This document shows, piece by piece, positions 23,768-34,057 of a DNA stretch of 64,000 nucleotides (its first letter is position 1; the number at the start of each line of letters is the position of its first letter). A program made the position numbers and the translations under genes. The DNA lies in the NCBI GenBank assembly GCA_028023455.1, contig JAQFVV010000183.1:2457975-2521974 (forward strand). The letters run 5' to 3'. The notes under the pieces were generated by a model. That model worked only from the letters and a program-made list of their open reading frames with translations, did not search any database and had not been told where the DNA came from. This DNA comes from Epiperipatus broadwayi. Lineage: Eukaryota; Onychophora; Udeonychophora; Euonychophora; Peripatidae.

Positions 23768-24622
23768 GAAAGATATTTGACAAAATGACTATATCTGCAA
23801 AACTTTTTACAGTACTTTTGCAAGAAATATGTTTTAAAATAAAGTGAGAAGTTAAGGGAGTAAAAGCAAATGGAGAATATTTAAGCCATCTAGATTTTGC
23901 AGTTGATATAATTGTTTTTGCAAATAATGCTTCTAAGCTTCAAGAAATGTTTAACCGGATGAAAGTAAGAAAATAGGACCAAAAATAATGTTCAATTGAT
24001 TTTATCAAAAGAAGAAAATAAAAATTGATAATAATATACATTTTCGTCAGAATTATTCATATAGATGGAAATATAATAGATGAAATTAATCATAGAATTA
24101 AACTTGAGTAAAGAGCTTTTGGCAAAAATAATTTAATATTAAAAAAGCCTGAATATTTGAAAAGAAAGGCCTTAATAAAAATGTGTTTGCCCAGTTCTTA
24201 CTTATAGATTGGACATATAGATCCTTAATGAAAGAGCAATACAGAAACTTCATATCACTCAACAAATTAGGGAGAAATATGTATTAGAAATAACAAGATG
24301 GGATCACAAATGAAATATATGGGTGAAAGAACAAACAGTTATTAGGGAAATCATTAAAAGAATTAAGAAACTGAAGTGTAGATAAGATATAAAATTGCTA
24401 GAAGAGATAATAGTAAATGGACAGTTAAAATCTTAAATGGGATTCTGAGATTGTAAAAGACCTAGAAAGAGACCACATATGATTTGGATAAAATAAGTTA
24501 TTATGCTGTGGTGATATGGAGAAGAGAGACTAGAGATCAGAGAAACTGGATTAAACTTGGAAACATGATCATTCTACAATAAATAGATAATGGATAGAAT
24601 TGATGATGATCATGATGAGATC
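23768..24622 (+). mobile_element. Decayed RTE LINE fragment (3' half)
   Basis: From gagaaagatatttgac to the tail gatgatgatcatgatgag it follows the RT motif region and C-terminus of the 55-58 kb LINE (gattttgcagttgatataat corresponds to the catalytic LDFADD block). It has many frameshifts and stops. The catalytic aspartates are lost (one changed to V in the Asp-Asp block). Confidence 0.75.
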
Positions 24623-24793
24623 TGAAAAATTAATATTATCACCTTAATTACAAATATTTTAAATACAAGTACATTTTATAAATATACACTTGGAGTTTTA
24701 AATGTAAGTATAAGGAAATTGACTTTCAAGCTCCCTTCAGCTATCAACTTTATCTCATACAATCAATACACATGAACACACGCATGTGAAAAA

Positions 24794-24858
24794 GATAAAT
24801 GATCTTCAATATACATATTTTGTGCTGATCCAGCTTTCAGCAGTTGGTCCAGATCATC
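24794..24858 (-). ncRNA. Hammerhead relic, family C, left arm
   Basis: On the minus strand: outer stem I atgatct/agatcat, inner stem I ccaa against attg (decayed), core CTGCTGA (family consensus CTGATGA), stem II agctg/cagc, then AAAA in place of GAAA, and stem III ata-tg-tat. Two core changes make cleavage unlikely. Confidence 0.5.
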
Positions 24859-24865
24859 GTCTACC

Positions 24866-24868
<3 letters not shown>

Positions 24869-24947
<79 letters not shown>
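24869..24947. repeat. (TA)n microsatellite, ~39 copies
   Basis: An uninterrupted TA run that explains the I/Y-repeat open frames on both strands here; these are not genes. Confidence 0.95.
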
Positions 24948-24949
<2 letters not shown>

Positions 24950-25175
24950 CCAGTCAACACTTAGACAATTCTAATATTAATAACAAACAACAATTTCTCA
25001 TTGTTGTCAAGGCAAATTGACATGGGTTTGTCAATAATATTGACATCAACAATGGATTTGGGTGTGCCATCATCAGATTTTCATGATATCAATGGCTGAA
25101 GAGTTGTAGGGGGAGTAGATTGAAGTCTGTCCATTAAAGTTTGAAGATTTTCTATCTTAATATAAACCAAGCACT

Positions 25176-25178
<3 letters not shown>

Positions 25179-25217
<39 letters not shown>

Positions 25218-25258
25218 AGATTTGGGGTAGTTCCATATATATATATATATATATATAT
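25179..25258. repeat. Two (TA)n microsatellites with a 20-bp spacer
   Basis: TA runs at 25,179-25,215 and 25,235-25,258 are separated by ccagatttggggtagttcc. They lie inside the family C element. Confidence 0.9.
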
Positions 25259-25264
25259 GGAAAA

Positions 25265-25330
25265 TGATGATCTGGATCAATTTATGAGTGCTGGATCAGC
25301 ATGAAATATGTATATTGGAGATCATTTATC
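25265..25330 (+). ncRNA. Hammerhead relic, family C, right arm
   Basis: Outer stem I is gatgatct/agatcattt. Inner stem I tcaa/ttgg keeps three Watson-Crick pairs plus a U-G. The core is TTTATGA (consensus CTGATGA). Stem II is gtgctg-gat-cagcat with 6 pairs including one G-U, followed by an intact GAAA. Stem III is ata-tg-tat and the cleavage triplet ATA. Only the first core strand is broken (C3 and G5 changed). Confidence 0.6.
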
Positions 25331-25879
25331 TTTTTCACGTATGTAGTCATGTGTCTCAGTTATATGAGAAAAAGTAGATAGCTGATGGGAGCTTGGACAT
25401 CTGTGTACAAATGCCCTGTACTTAATTTCAAACAGCAAAGTCAGGCAAGTACCAAAATTAATGCAGAGTCAAACTAAATTATTATGATAATCACTTTTTT
25501 TAATGAAATAAGTTTCATTAATATATTGATATAAACTATGAAAATATGATTAAATTGATGTTGATGAACTCTGCTAAGCATTTTAAAACCTATAGATACA
25601 TAAAAAAGGTAGATAGATTTTTTTATTATAGATATAACTTGGATATAATCTTCTTAGACAACAAAAACATAAGATTGAATAAAAGAAAGTGCACTTAACA
25701 TCTATCTATAAATCAAAGTAAATAAAAATAATCACATAACACCAACAAACTAATATCCAAAATACTGAATTTTATAATAATGATAAAAACTGTCAAATTA
25801 AACAAATTAATAAAAAACTTCTTCCAATAATTACATTTAATCCAAGAAATTTTATGGCAACAAAAAAATAATTTTTATA

Positions 25880-26255
25880 AATTGAATCAGAAATTGAAAA
25901 TATTGACTCAAAATATTCTACCCCCAGAAGAATTGTAAAATATAATCTCAATAACACAGCAATAATCCTTGAATTTCTTGATTACTATTATTTTCCATTA
26001 ACCTATGATGAGCCCAAGTTATTGTTACTTCCAAAGCGAATAATACAGAAATATTTAATAACAGTATTTGAAAAATGTTTAACACAACAGCATCTCTTGG
26101 TGGTCAAGAAGATCAAAACTCCACAGTTGGAGCTAATGTTTTATGAAAAAAGTTCAAAAAATCTAAAAAAACAAAAAACCCATACTTCTAATAAAATAAA
26201 TAAAATTATCCCCTTTCGTAACCCAAATACTATATTTGTAGTATGTAATCCTTGA
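25880..26255 (+). other. Open frame of ~125 codons without a clear start, unknown
   Basis: A frame open from about 25,880 to the stop at 26,255 encodes a K/I/L/N-rich peptide with no domain I can name. The C-terminal 77 codons start at a TTG; no ATG opens the frame. Its length is somewhat more than expected by chance here, but among six frames of 64 kb one such frame could arise. It may be a relic of a transposon protein or an exon. I assign no function. Confidence 0.25.
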
Positions 26256-27565
26256 TTTGTCCTTTTGTGATGACGTCATACCAGCCCAAAAATTTTGATA
26301 CAGTTTGTCATTGCTTAAGTAGTTTGCATTTATAGTAAAAGAAATAGTTCGGAAATGAGTGGCAAATTTAAAACATAAAGCCATATCCATTATAAATTGT
26401 TTATATATAAAATTAGACATTTGTTTAAATGTTTAAATTATTTTTATTTTCACTCATTTTGAAATATTAAATGTACTTGTAAAGATATAAAAAATTAACC
26501 TAGTTATGATCAAGTATAACTAGTCTGTGTTAGTGAGATTCTATTTGCAAAATTTAAATATGAAGATCTAACAGTTAATTTTAAAGACTAATTTGTAAAT
26601 AAACCATCACGTATCACTAACAATCCCATTTCAAATTTATTATGAAAAATAATATAAAATAGAAACTAAAAGAAATGGATGCTTTCATAATTTATATAAT
26701 AACAAGTACATGTGGCTTGTAGTTTATTCCTAACCAAATATTTGTTGATTCAGGAATTTCAATCTTAATAGCATATTTTTTTTTAAAATGTGGCTGCCAA
26801 CTGATACATTTTTGAAATATATACTACTTTTAAAAGTTCCAATTTATATGAAAAATTACAGTAATTATTACAGTTGTCAGTGAATTGTGATCTATGTTAT
26901 AAGAATCCACATATCTGTTTTTTTTTAAAGTAATGTAAAAAATAAATCTTCATTTTAGCAAATTAAAGCTTTTTTAAAAATAATGTCTGTGTGTATATAT
27001 ATATATAATTTATAATATAAATAAGAACAAGTAAATCACACATTTTCCCAGTTCACAGTGTATATTAAACTCAAAGCAACTGTCTATTCTAATGCCACTA
27101 ATAATAATATTGAATAATCAACAACTATCAAGTAGTGCATTTAAACCTTCATCTCAGATATTTGACTTTTTCATTTATCAATGAGGCTTGAATTCAAAGG
27201 TGTTATGAATTTCAAAGTTTTAGATCAAATGTTTGAAATGGATTTTAAAGTGATTATTAGATGAATAACTAACTACATTATTTCTAACTGTACTTCTTTG
27301 ATAATGCAGAAACCAGTTTGGCTATGACTATTTAAATGCACAAACTCATGATTATTACTGTTTATTTAAACTTACTATAGATGGCACTAAACTAGAGAAT
27401 AATTTTTGTTTTTAATATAAGATTTTTTTTGATATATATAATCAGATCTTCAAAGTAAGCAATATATTAACTTCCGCTGCTTAGAATAACCTAATCATGA
27501 TGTGTAAATATTATAAAAAAATTAACTTTATATATGCTAATGATGTGAATTCATATCACTTTCTA
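26256..27565. other. AT-rich sequence, nothing recognised
   Basis: A perfect tgacgtca (CRE-type) octamer occurs at 26,270, but without promoter context or a nearby gene. No shared repeats seen. Confidence 0.35.
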
Positions 27566-27569
27566 GAAA

Positions 27570-27641
27570 GATCATGTAATATAGTGATTAGTACATCTTC
27601 TTGTCATGATCTACAGTTCAGTTCTAAATTGTGTGAACTTA
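27570..27641 (+). pseudogene. Possible tRNA-Asp-like relic
   Basis: atatagtgattagtac resembles the D arm of animal tRNA-Asp, cttgtcatg gives a GTC anticodon in the right place, and gttcagttct stands where the T loop is expected. Acceptor and T stems do not pair well, so it is at best a dead copy or a SINE head. Confidence 0.3.
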
Positions 27642-28031
27642 GAAATTTTTTGTGATCACAATCTTAATATTTTTTTTAGGTAGAATGTCTCACAGGCAAC
27701 ACAGTTATCTATCTAGTAGTGATTAAAAAATGGGTTTAAATATTCTGTAAAAGATGATTAGTTTGGATTTTCAGGAGTAAAATTCAGTGTATTAATTGCA
27801 ATAATAAAAAAAACAACAAAAGTTAGTGTGACCTTTACTGCCAAGGGTGAGGTGGCTGACTCCAATATGTATTAATCCATTGCTTACTTACCTTTATTCT
27901 AAATTCTAGATACTTAATTTTTGATTTGAAAAAACAATTTTTTTTGCATTTTTTCATTGACCTGTATTCTAAATAAATTTCTTTTAGCATTTTTTATATT
28001 TACTTGCATTTTAAATAAGTATTTAATGCAC

Positions 28032-28088
<57 letters not shown>

Positions 28089-28089
28089 T
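28032..28089. repeat. (AAT)n microsatellite, ~19 copies
   Basis: An uninterrupted aat run. It produces the poly-leucine stretch in a minus-strand frame, which is not a gene. Confidence 0.95.
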
Positions 28090-28277
28090 TTATAAGAACT
28101 GAACAAATAGTTTTATAATGATGATATCTGATATATTTGAATCTACGCATTATGACAACTTTATTAAAACAGGCAAAACTCTCCATACAATAGTGCCACT
28201 CAGTGCAAGCCAGAGTAATCAATGGATGCAAGAAGGCTTGTGCATAAAATACCTATCTAGTGCTTAATCATTCAATA

Positions 28278-28320
28278 TCCCCAGACTAGTTTCTATCTTG
28301 TGGCTTTCATCAGTGAAGAG
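28278..28320 (-). ncRNA. Hammerhead ribozyme, family A, best-preserved core
   Basis: On the minus strand: stem I cttca against TGGGG (5 pairs, two U-G), core CTGATGA intact, weak stem II (aagc-cacaa-gata), GAAA, stem III ac-ta-gt, cleavage triplet GTC. The core is complete, but stem II keeps only two clean pairs. Other copies have gcta or gtta here and pair better, so the ancestor probably had a 4-bp stem II. Confidence 0.6.
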
Positions 28321-28685
28321 CCTTGGATCTGAGAACACTGCACTTAGATCTTAGGATCTAATGCAACCCTCCAGCAGCCACCTTTTATCTCTATTCAACT
28401 ACAAAACTATGAGTCTAAAATTGAAATATTTTCAATCCAAGCTCATTAGCTTATATAGTCATATAGGTCTGAACTCAGTTCAGTACCCATACAATTTGAT
28501 GTCTTTGGTTTTTTAATAACCATAGACACCACTATCCTATTAGGAAAGATTGGTATTAAACCACAAAAGGTCATAAGATCACCATTTCTTATGCTTTCTC
28601 AATCTGTTAAATAGAGATAAAAGGTGGCTGCTGGAGAGTTGTATTAGATTCTAAGATCTAGGTACAGGGCTCTCAGATACAAGGC

Positions 28686-28727
28686 TCCTCAGTGATGAAA
28701 GCCATAAGCTAGAAACTAGTCTGGGGA
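28686..28727 (+). ncRNA. Hammerhead relic, family A, right half of copy 3
   Basis: Stem I cctca/TGGGG, core GTGATGA (C3 changed to G), stem II agc/gct, GAAA, stem III ac-ta-gt, GTC. C3 is needed for activity, so this copy should be dead. Confidence 0.55.
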
Positions 28728-28888
28728 TAATGAATGAGTAGGCACTAGATAGGGATTTTATGCACAAACCTTCTTGGCATCCATTGATTACTCTGGCTTG
28801 CACTGAGTGGCACTACAGTATGGAGAGTTTTTCCTGTTTTAACAGATTGAGCAAGCATAAGAAATGGTGTTCATATGATGTTTAGTGG

Positions 28889-30884
28889 TTTAAAACTATT
28901 TATTACAAAGAATCCACTCTAACTGTATTTTATGTGCATAATCTTTGAGTAATACTATTGGATCTCTAAATATTATAATTACAACCAGCTTATTTGAATA
29001 TTTAAATGAAAGAATATTTAATTTGTTTTAATATTGATTAGTTTTAAGTTTCAATAATTCTGAATGTTTAACAATGAAATCAAAATAAATTTGAATTATC
29101 TTTGTTATCTATTGCCATTTCATTAAAATTTATAAGAAACAAATATTTACAACATTAACCTGGATTCTGTATAAAGAAAAAACTCATTAATATTAACATG
29201 TTTCAAATTCAGTTTAATTTTCTTATGTCATTTACTTTCAAGTTTAGTTTTTTTTTTTCATTTGACTAGTTAAACTTAATACCAAGTAGCATATAAAATT
29301 GAATCAACAGTTAATTAGTGAATATTTATATTAAAAATATATTAGAGGATTAAAGCTTGACAGTACTGTTTATAATGATATCATTATTTTGTCAAGTAAC
29401 TATACTTTCAAAAAGTATTCATATTCATTGATAACTTATTTTATGATTAGTACTTGCTAAACTAATCAATTGTAAACTGCCTAAAGACCCTCCCTTAATC
29501 TTCTTTACAAATGTTTATCATAAGCTGTTGGTTTTTTTTTTATAATGACGGAATACTTCAATCGAGAATCACTCTAATTCACTTATTATCCCTTTTTTAT
29601 CTTACTATATGTTTTCAGTCCATCTCCATTTAAATTCTTTATCATTTATGATAATTTTACTAATATATATATATTAATGATATATAACAACCCCATTATA
29701 AAACTTATTATAGTATTTTAATACTGTAGTATTGTAATAAAATTTTTTAAATAAATGACAAATTGTTGGTGATGTTTAAGGATTAAAGATTGCTGCTTTG
29801 ATAATATCTTATCACATTATTATTCAATGTGTTTTCATGTAGAACAATTTTGGCCTTATTTTCCTTATTTTATATCCTGTTTTATATGCATATATTTATT
29901 CTTTTATTCACAATCTATATATATTTTTTATAAACTAAACATATATTTATTTAGGATATAATTTTTAAATTGTCAAAGCATTTTTGACTATTTATTATTC
30001 TGTTTATTTTATATTCTTAGAAAATCAAATCTAATAAGCATTTATCTTGTTTTGTAAAAATGTATTCCCAGCTTTATTTTTAAGTGAACTAAATTCAATC
30101 ATTGCAGTTTGTCCGATATTTTTTTACTTATAAATAAATGCAACCATAACATTTATTTATTTTTTTTACTAAATTTAGTCAAAAACTTTTTCTAAACATA
30201 ATTTCTTTAAATAAAATTAACATATCAACTTGTTTAAATTTTCTTTTTTTTTAAAAAAAAAAACCAACCAAACAAAAAAAAAACACAATAGTTTAATTGC
30301 AAATGAAATTATAATAACTTTCTATTAGTCATTAAATTTTAATGAATTGCGTTGTCTATTAGTTTTTCTAAATTTTTTAATTAGTGACTTTATGTGCTAA
30401 TCACATAACAAGAAAAAATGGCAATTGATGGATTACAAAAATTCTTGAGTGGATGTCAAAAAATAAGCATTCTTGAAAATGATTTGAGATGAAAGGATAA
30501 AATAATGAAGTTTTCTGGATTATTATGGAAAAGTTTATAAGAAATGTGGTTGAAAATGGTGGTAAATATTACTAAACAATTAATGTCTTTTAATTTTGGA
30601 ATTCATAATCAGTTGCCACTAGGTGGCAATAAAACCAGATTTCTTGACATTAATTTCACTGCCATGATGAACTGATTTTGAAAAGCTGGATAATGGATGA
30701 TTGATAAAGAGAAAAGTGACAAATAGTAACTGTAATCACAATTCTAAACAAGATTCTCAAATTGAAATGATTGTTGCATAACTCAATGAAATTAGATGCA
30801 TGAAAGAATATCATATCTGACCTTGCATTCAAAAGTGGACTAGTCCAGATTCTTTCCTTATTATATTGAACACTCATTGCCACT
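28889..30884. other. AT-rich sequence, nothing recognised
   Basis: No repeats shared with the rest of the window; only short poly-T and poly-A runs. Confidence 0.4.
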
Positions 30885-30887
30885 AAT

Positions 30888-31335
30888 CAATGTATAAACA
30901 TGTGTATAACCAATGTATAAACATGGCCAAAAGATAAAACATAAGTATGGCCAATGTATAAACATGTGTATGAAATCCTACCATTGGTTAGTACAGGGCA
31001 ATAGGCAATGATTCTCTCTGAATTTGATTGCTGACAGTAAGGTAAAGGATCTGGCAATAAATAGTCTGCCTTTTTGGAGGCAAGCCAGACCGAGAATATC
31101 TGTCTAACCTGAATGACTGAACATGCTCTCAATTGAAACTACTTTCAACTGTGGTATTTCTACTATAGTCATTACAATATATTTAGGCAATGAGGCAAGT
31201 CCATGATAGGACTGGAAGCTGCTATAACTATGGCCGACTCAAGGCAAGTTGTCCAGTTCAGCTGAAACTTGACTAGAACTCATGAGGCAAGCTAAGATAT
31301 ACAGCTGGAAGTGAGTTCAATCATTCAGGCATGAC
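30888..31335. other. Island of higher-complexity sequence with short tandem repeats
   Basis: It begins with an imperfect three-fold repeat of ccaatgtataaacatgtgta (30,888-30,975), followed by ~350 bp with visibly higher GC and balanced composition (e.g. ggaggcaagccagaccgag). An 81-codon minus-strand frame (30,887-31,132) lies across both parts. I recognise no domain; it could be a fragment of an old transposon. Confidence 0.3.
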
Positions 31336-34057
31336 TAGCTCACTATTGACTAAGTTATAAAAAAAATTGTATTTTTTAATGGTGTAACATGTATGTATAT
31401 TTGTTTTAATAGATTATACATATTAACTTTGTGAGTGTTCATATTTTTGATATTACTGTTGGTTTGGGTCTGAAACCTGGAATTCAGCCAAACACAACAA
31501 AGAAAGACTTGTTAAAGTTTATTGGTAAAACTAAAACGAATGGCTGAAAATAAAGTACTTATTAAGAAATAAAAAGTAAAAATGAAATTAGATTGTATAT
31601 GTATTTAGAATTAAATATTATGAAAGATATGTTAAAATAGTGTAAGAAAGGTGATAAGAAAAAGAATAGAAAATGAAGTTATTAGATTATATTAAGGAAG
31701 ATCTTAATCATGAATTTTTGAAAACAAACAAAGGGAAGAATATAAAGTTGTATGAAAAGTTTTTTTTTTTTCAGCATAAAAATGATGGCAATGATAAAAG
31801 GCAAACAAGAGTCCTAATTACCATGGTTGTCTGATACTTTATTCATGATTAAAAGTTACAGTATTTTGATATCTTTTTGTTTGGAAATTCCAGCTGCCTG
31901 AAAAAAGAATCCAATAGGATTTGAATCCCAGGCCTTGAGCATGGTGTAAGCTAATGCACTAACTGCTACACTATGAAATCATTTTAATTAAAAAAGTAAT
32001 TCTTTTTCACTACGTAGTAATTCGTCTGTTTAAAATTTCAATATTTTAACTAAATTAGCATACAGTTCACACATTTTACTGCATTAAGCCAATTATATTT
32101 TAAGCTATTATGTTATCAAAAATATATGAAGTTTTATTATATATTTATATTTTGAAATAAATAAGATAAGGTTAATCAAAAATAAATAAAATTTAATTTT
32201 TTTAATGGCGAATCAATTTTATGGGACAAATATGTCTAATTAGATAAATTAAAAGAAAATTATATATATACTCTAGAAATAGTTTTATAGTAATAATTTA
32301 GTAAATTTAAAACCATTTTGTGATAAAACATTAACAATTTAGACACATTTAAAAGTAAAACATTTCGTAAATTTTTATTATTAATCTAATTTGTCTTTTA
32401 ATGGCGTTTCTGCATTAAGTTTTTAAAGATTGTTTTATCTTTCTAAGTGATATGAGACTGTAATCAAATTATTACTGTTCTGACCTTTATTTTAGAACTT
32501 AAATAAATTATAAATGATGAGATAAAAATTCTGCTTCCTCTCTAAAACATTAAAAAAAAAAAGTAATACTGCATAAAAATATATATCAGTATTTATCATA
32601 ATCAGTAAGTTTAGTATAAATTGTTTAAGCTAAATTACAGTCAAAGCAAACAATCTTTAAAATACTAAGATATTAGTGAAAAATCATTTCTATGTATTTA
32701 TTTTTACACTAAAATGTCTAAAGAATTGATTTAACTTCACTTTGATCGCATTCTAAGCAAGATACCTATCTTTCAGATAAAATTGCTATTAGAAATTATA
32801 GGAAAAGTTTGTGTTTTCGTTTATCACGAAAAGAACTTGACAATACATCATTTCATATTATTATAAAAATAGTTGGTAGATCCGTTTTTTATATACTGCA
32901 ATTAGAAAAGTAGAGATTATGTCAAAACTTTTTTTTGAGAACATTATTAATTCTGGAAATATAAATGCAGTTGCTAAATAATGTTCAAAATTATATCAAG
33001 AACAAAAGTTATTGATTCATTAAAATATGATAGGCAAGTTGTTAACGAGTTTTAAAAATTGCAAAATTTTTAGTATTAATAGATCTATGGTAATGTTGCA
33101 GTCATTAATCTAGTCAGCATATTTTATGTATCTTTAAAGTGAGTATGGCCACATGTGCTGAAAAAAGATATAAGCATCCTCTAAAAGACATAAAAATGAC
33201 ACAATGAATAGAGATGGAAAGGAAATATTTTTATCAATTTGAGCAAAACGTTTAATCTCACCAATGACTTTTTAAATAGGACTTAATCAAATATTTTGAC
33301 TTCATTGTAGATATTTGACTCATTTGCACACTTTTTTCTGTTAGAAATAATTGTATCATTAATTGCTCAAATCACGTGACATTCCAACACACTATTAGAA
33401 AATTGAGCATCTAACAGTCTATTTAGTTAATTTGTGTCTATTTTTGTTTTTTATATTTTCCAGCAGAGAATCAATTTTACAAACTTTAGCTTTGATTTCA
33501 ACACCCTGCCTTCATGCTAAACCACACAGGATAATTGGATCTGTAAAATTTATATCAAAGGCTTATAACACTGTGTATAATATTAAAACAAAGGTGTTCA
33601 ACTTAGATTTTTTTTTTTTTTAATTTTTTGTTTTTCAACATTGAATATGGCTGATAGAAGTGGAAAAATCAATTTATTATATATTATACAATTTAAAAAT
33701 AGTAATACAATTTCTCTGCACAGCTACATAATTATACGAACAGAATTATTTAAGCAATGAATTATATGCAATAGCAAAGAAATGGATGCAGTTCATTCAC
33801 ATGAATGAAACTGTTGAACTGTTAAGATTTTTAAATATCACATAACCTTCTAAGAAACTAACCATTCAATTATATTTTGTTTTCTATGGTTTAGCACAAT
33901 GATTTGGAAAGTAAAAATCACTTCCAGCATTTAAATATCACACAATCTCATAAGAAATAATTAAGACATGAAAATAATATATGTTAAATTTATATTAATA
34001 ATATATAAATCCCAAACCATATTGCTTTAAAAAATAATATATATATATATTGTAACC
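31336..34057. other. AT-rich sequence with one tRNA-like relic
   Basis: Apart from 31,907-31,980 I see nothing but AT-rich DNA. A short frame near 31,674 is too short and too biased to support. Confidence 0.4.
31907..31980 (-). pseudogene. tRNA-Val-like relic or SINE head
   Basis: On the minus strand the 74 bases have tRNA length and order: acceptor gatttca/tggattc (6 of 7 positions pair), box A tagtgtagcagttagtgc, anticodon-loop cttacac (TAC, valine), and box B ggattcaaatcc. The D region is close to animal tRNA-Val. Anticodon and T stems are broken. No clear tail or direct repeats, so dead tRNA or SINE remains open. Confidence 0.5.

Larger units (their letters stand above)
24740..25405. mobile_element. 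Fold-back hammerhead-relic element, family C, with TA repeats
   Basis: The left arm (24,775-24,868: gtgaaaaagataaatgatct, gctgatccagc, ggtccagatcatc) is answered inversely at 25,262-25,345. The interior carries three TA microsatellites and a segment (25,118-25,180) that reappears inverted in the family C copy at 45.1 kb. Each arm holds a hammerhead relic. TA repeats sit at the same place in all copies, just outside the ribozyme, so they probably grew from a TA-rich spot in the element. No coding capacity; target duplication not found. Confidence 0.65.
28167..28888. mobile_element. Fold-back hammerhead element, family A, copy 3 (longest complete copy)
   Basis: It starts AAACAGGCAAAACTC and its right arm returns as gagtttttcctgtttt, followed by the family tail (gcaagcataagaaatggtg, gatgtttag). 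The centre (~28,400-28,600) holds sequence that in a head-to-tail unit would follow the tail: gatcaccatttcttatgc reappears inverted at 28,583. So the plus-oriented half reads as one circularly permuted unit of about 0.5 kb, capped on its left by an inverted partial unit. It carries one hammerhead relic in each half and no reading frame. Confidence 0.7.

Noticed and set aside
24763-24974. I/Y-repeat proteins on both strands
   Set aside because: Translation of a TA microsatellite and of family C sequence.
26270-26277. CRE-type octamer as a promoter element
   Set aside because: A single 8-mer without a gene or other promoter features nearby.
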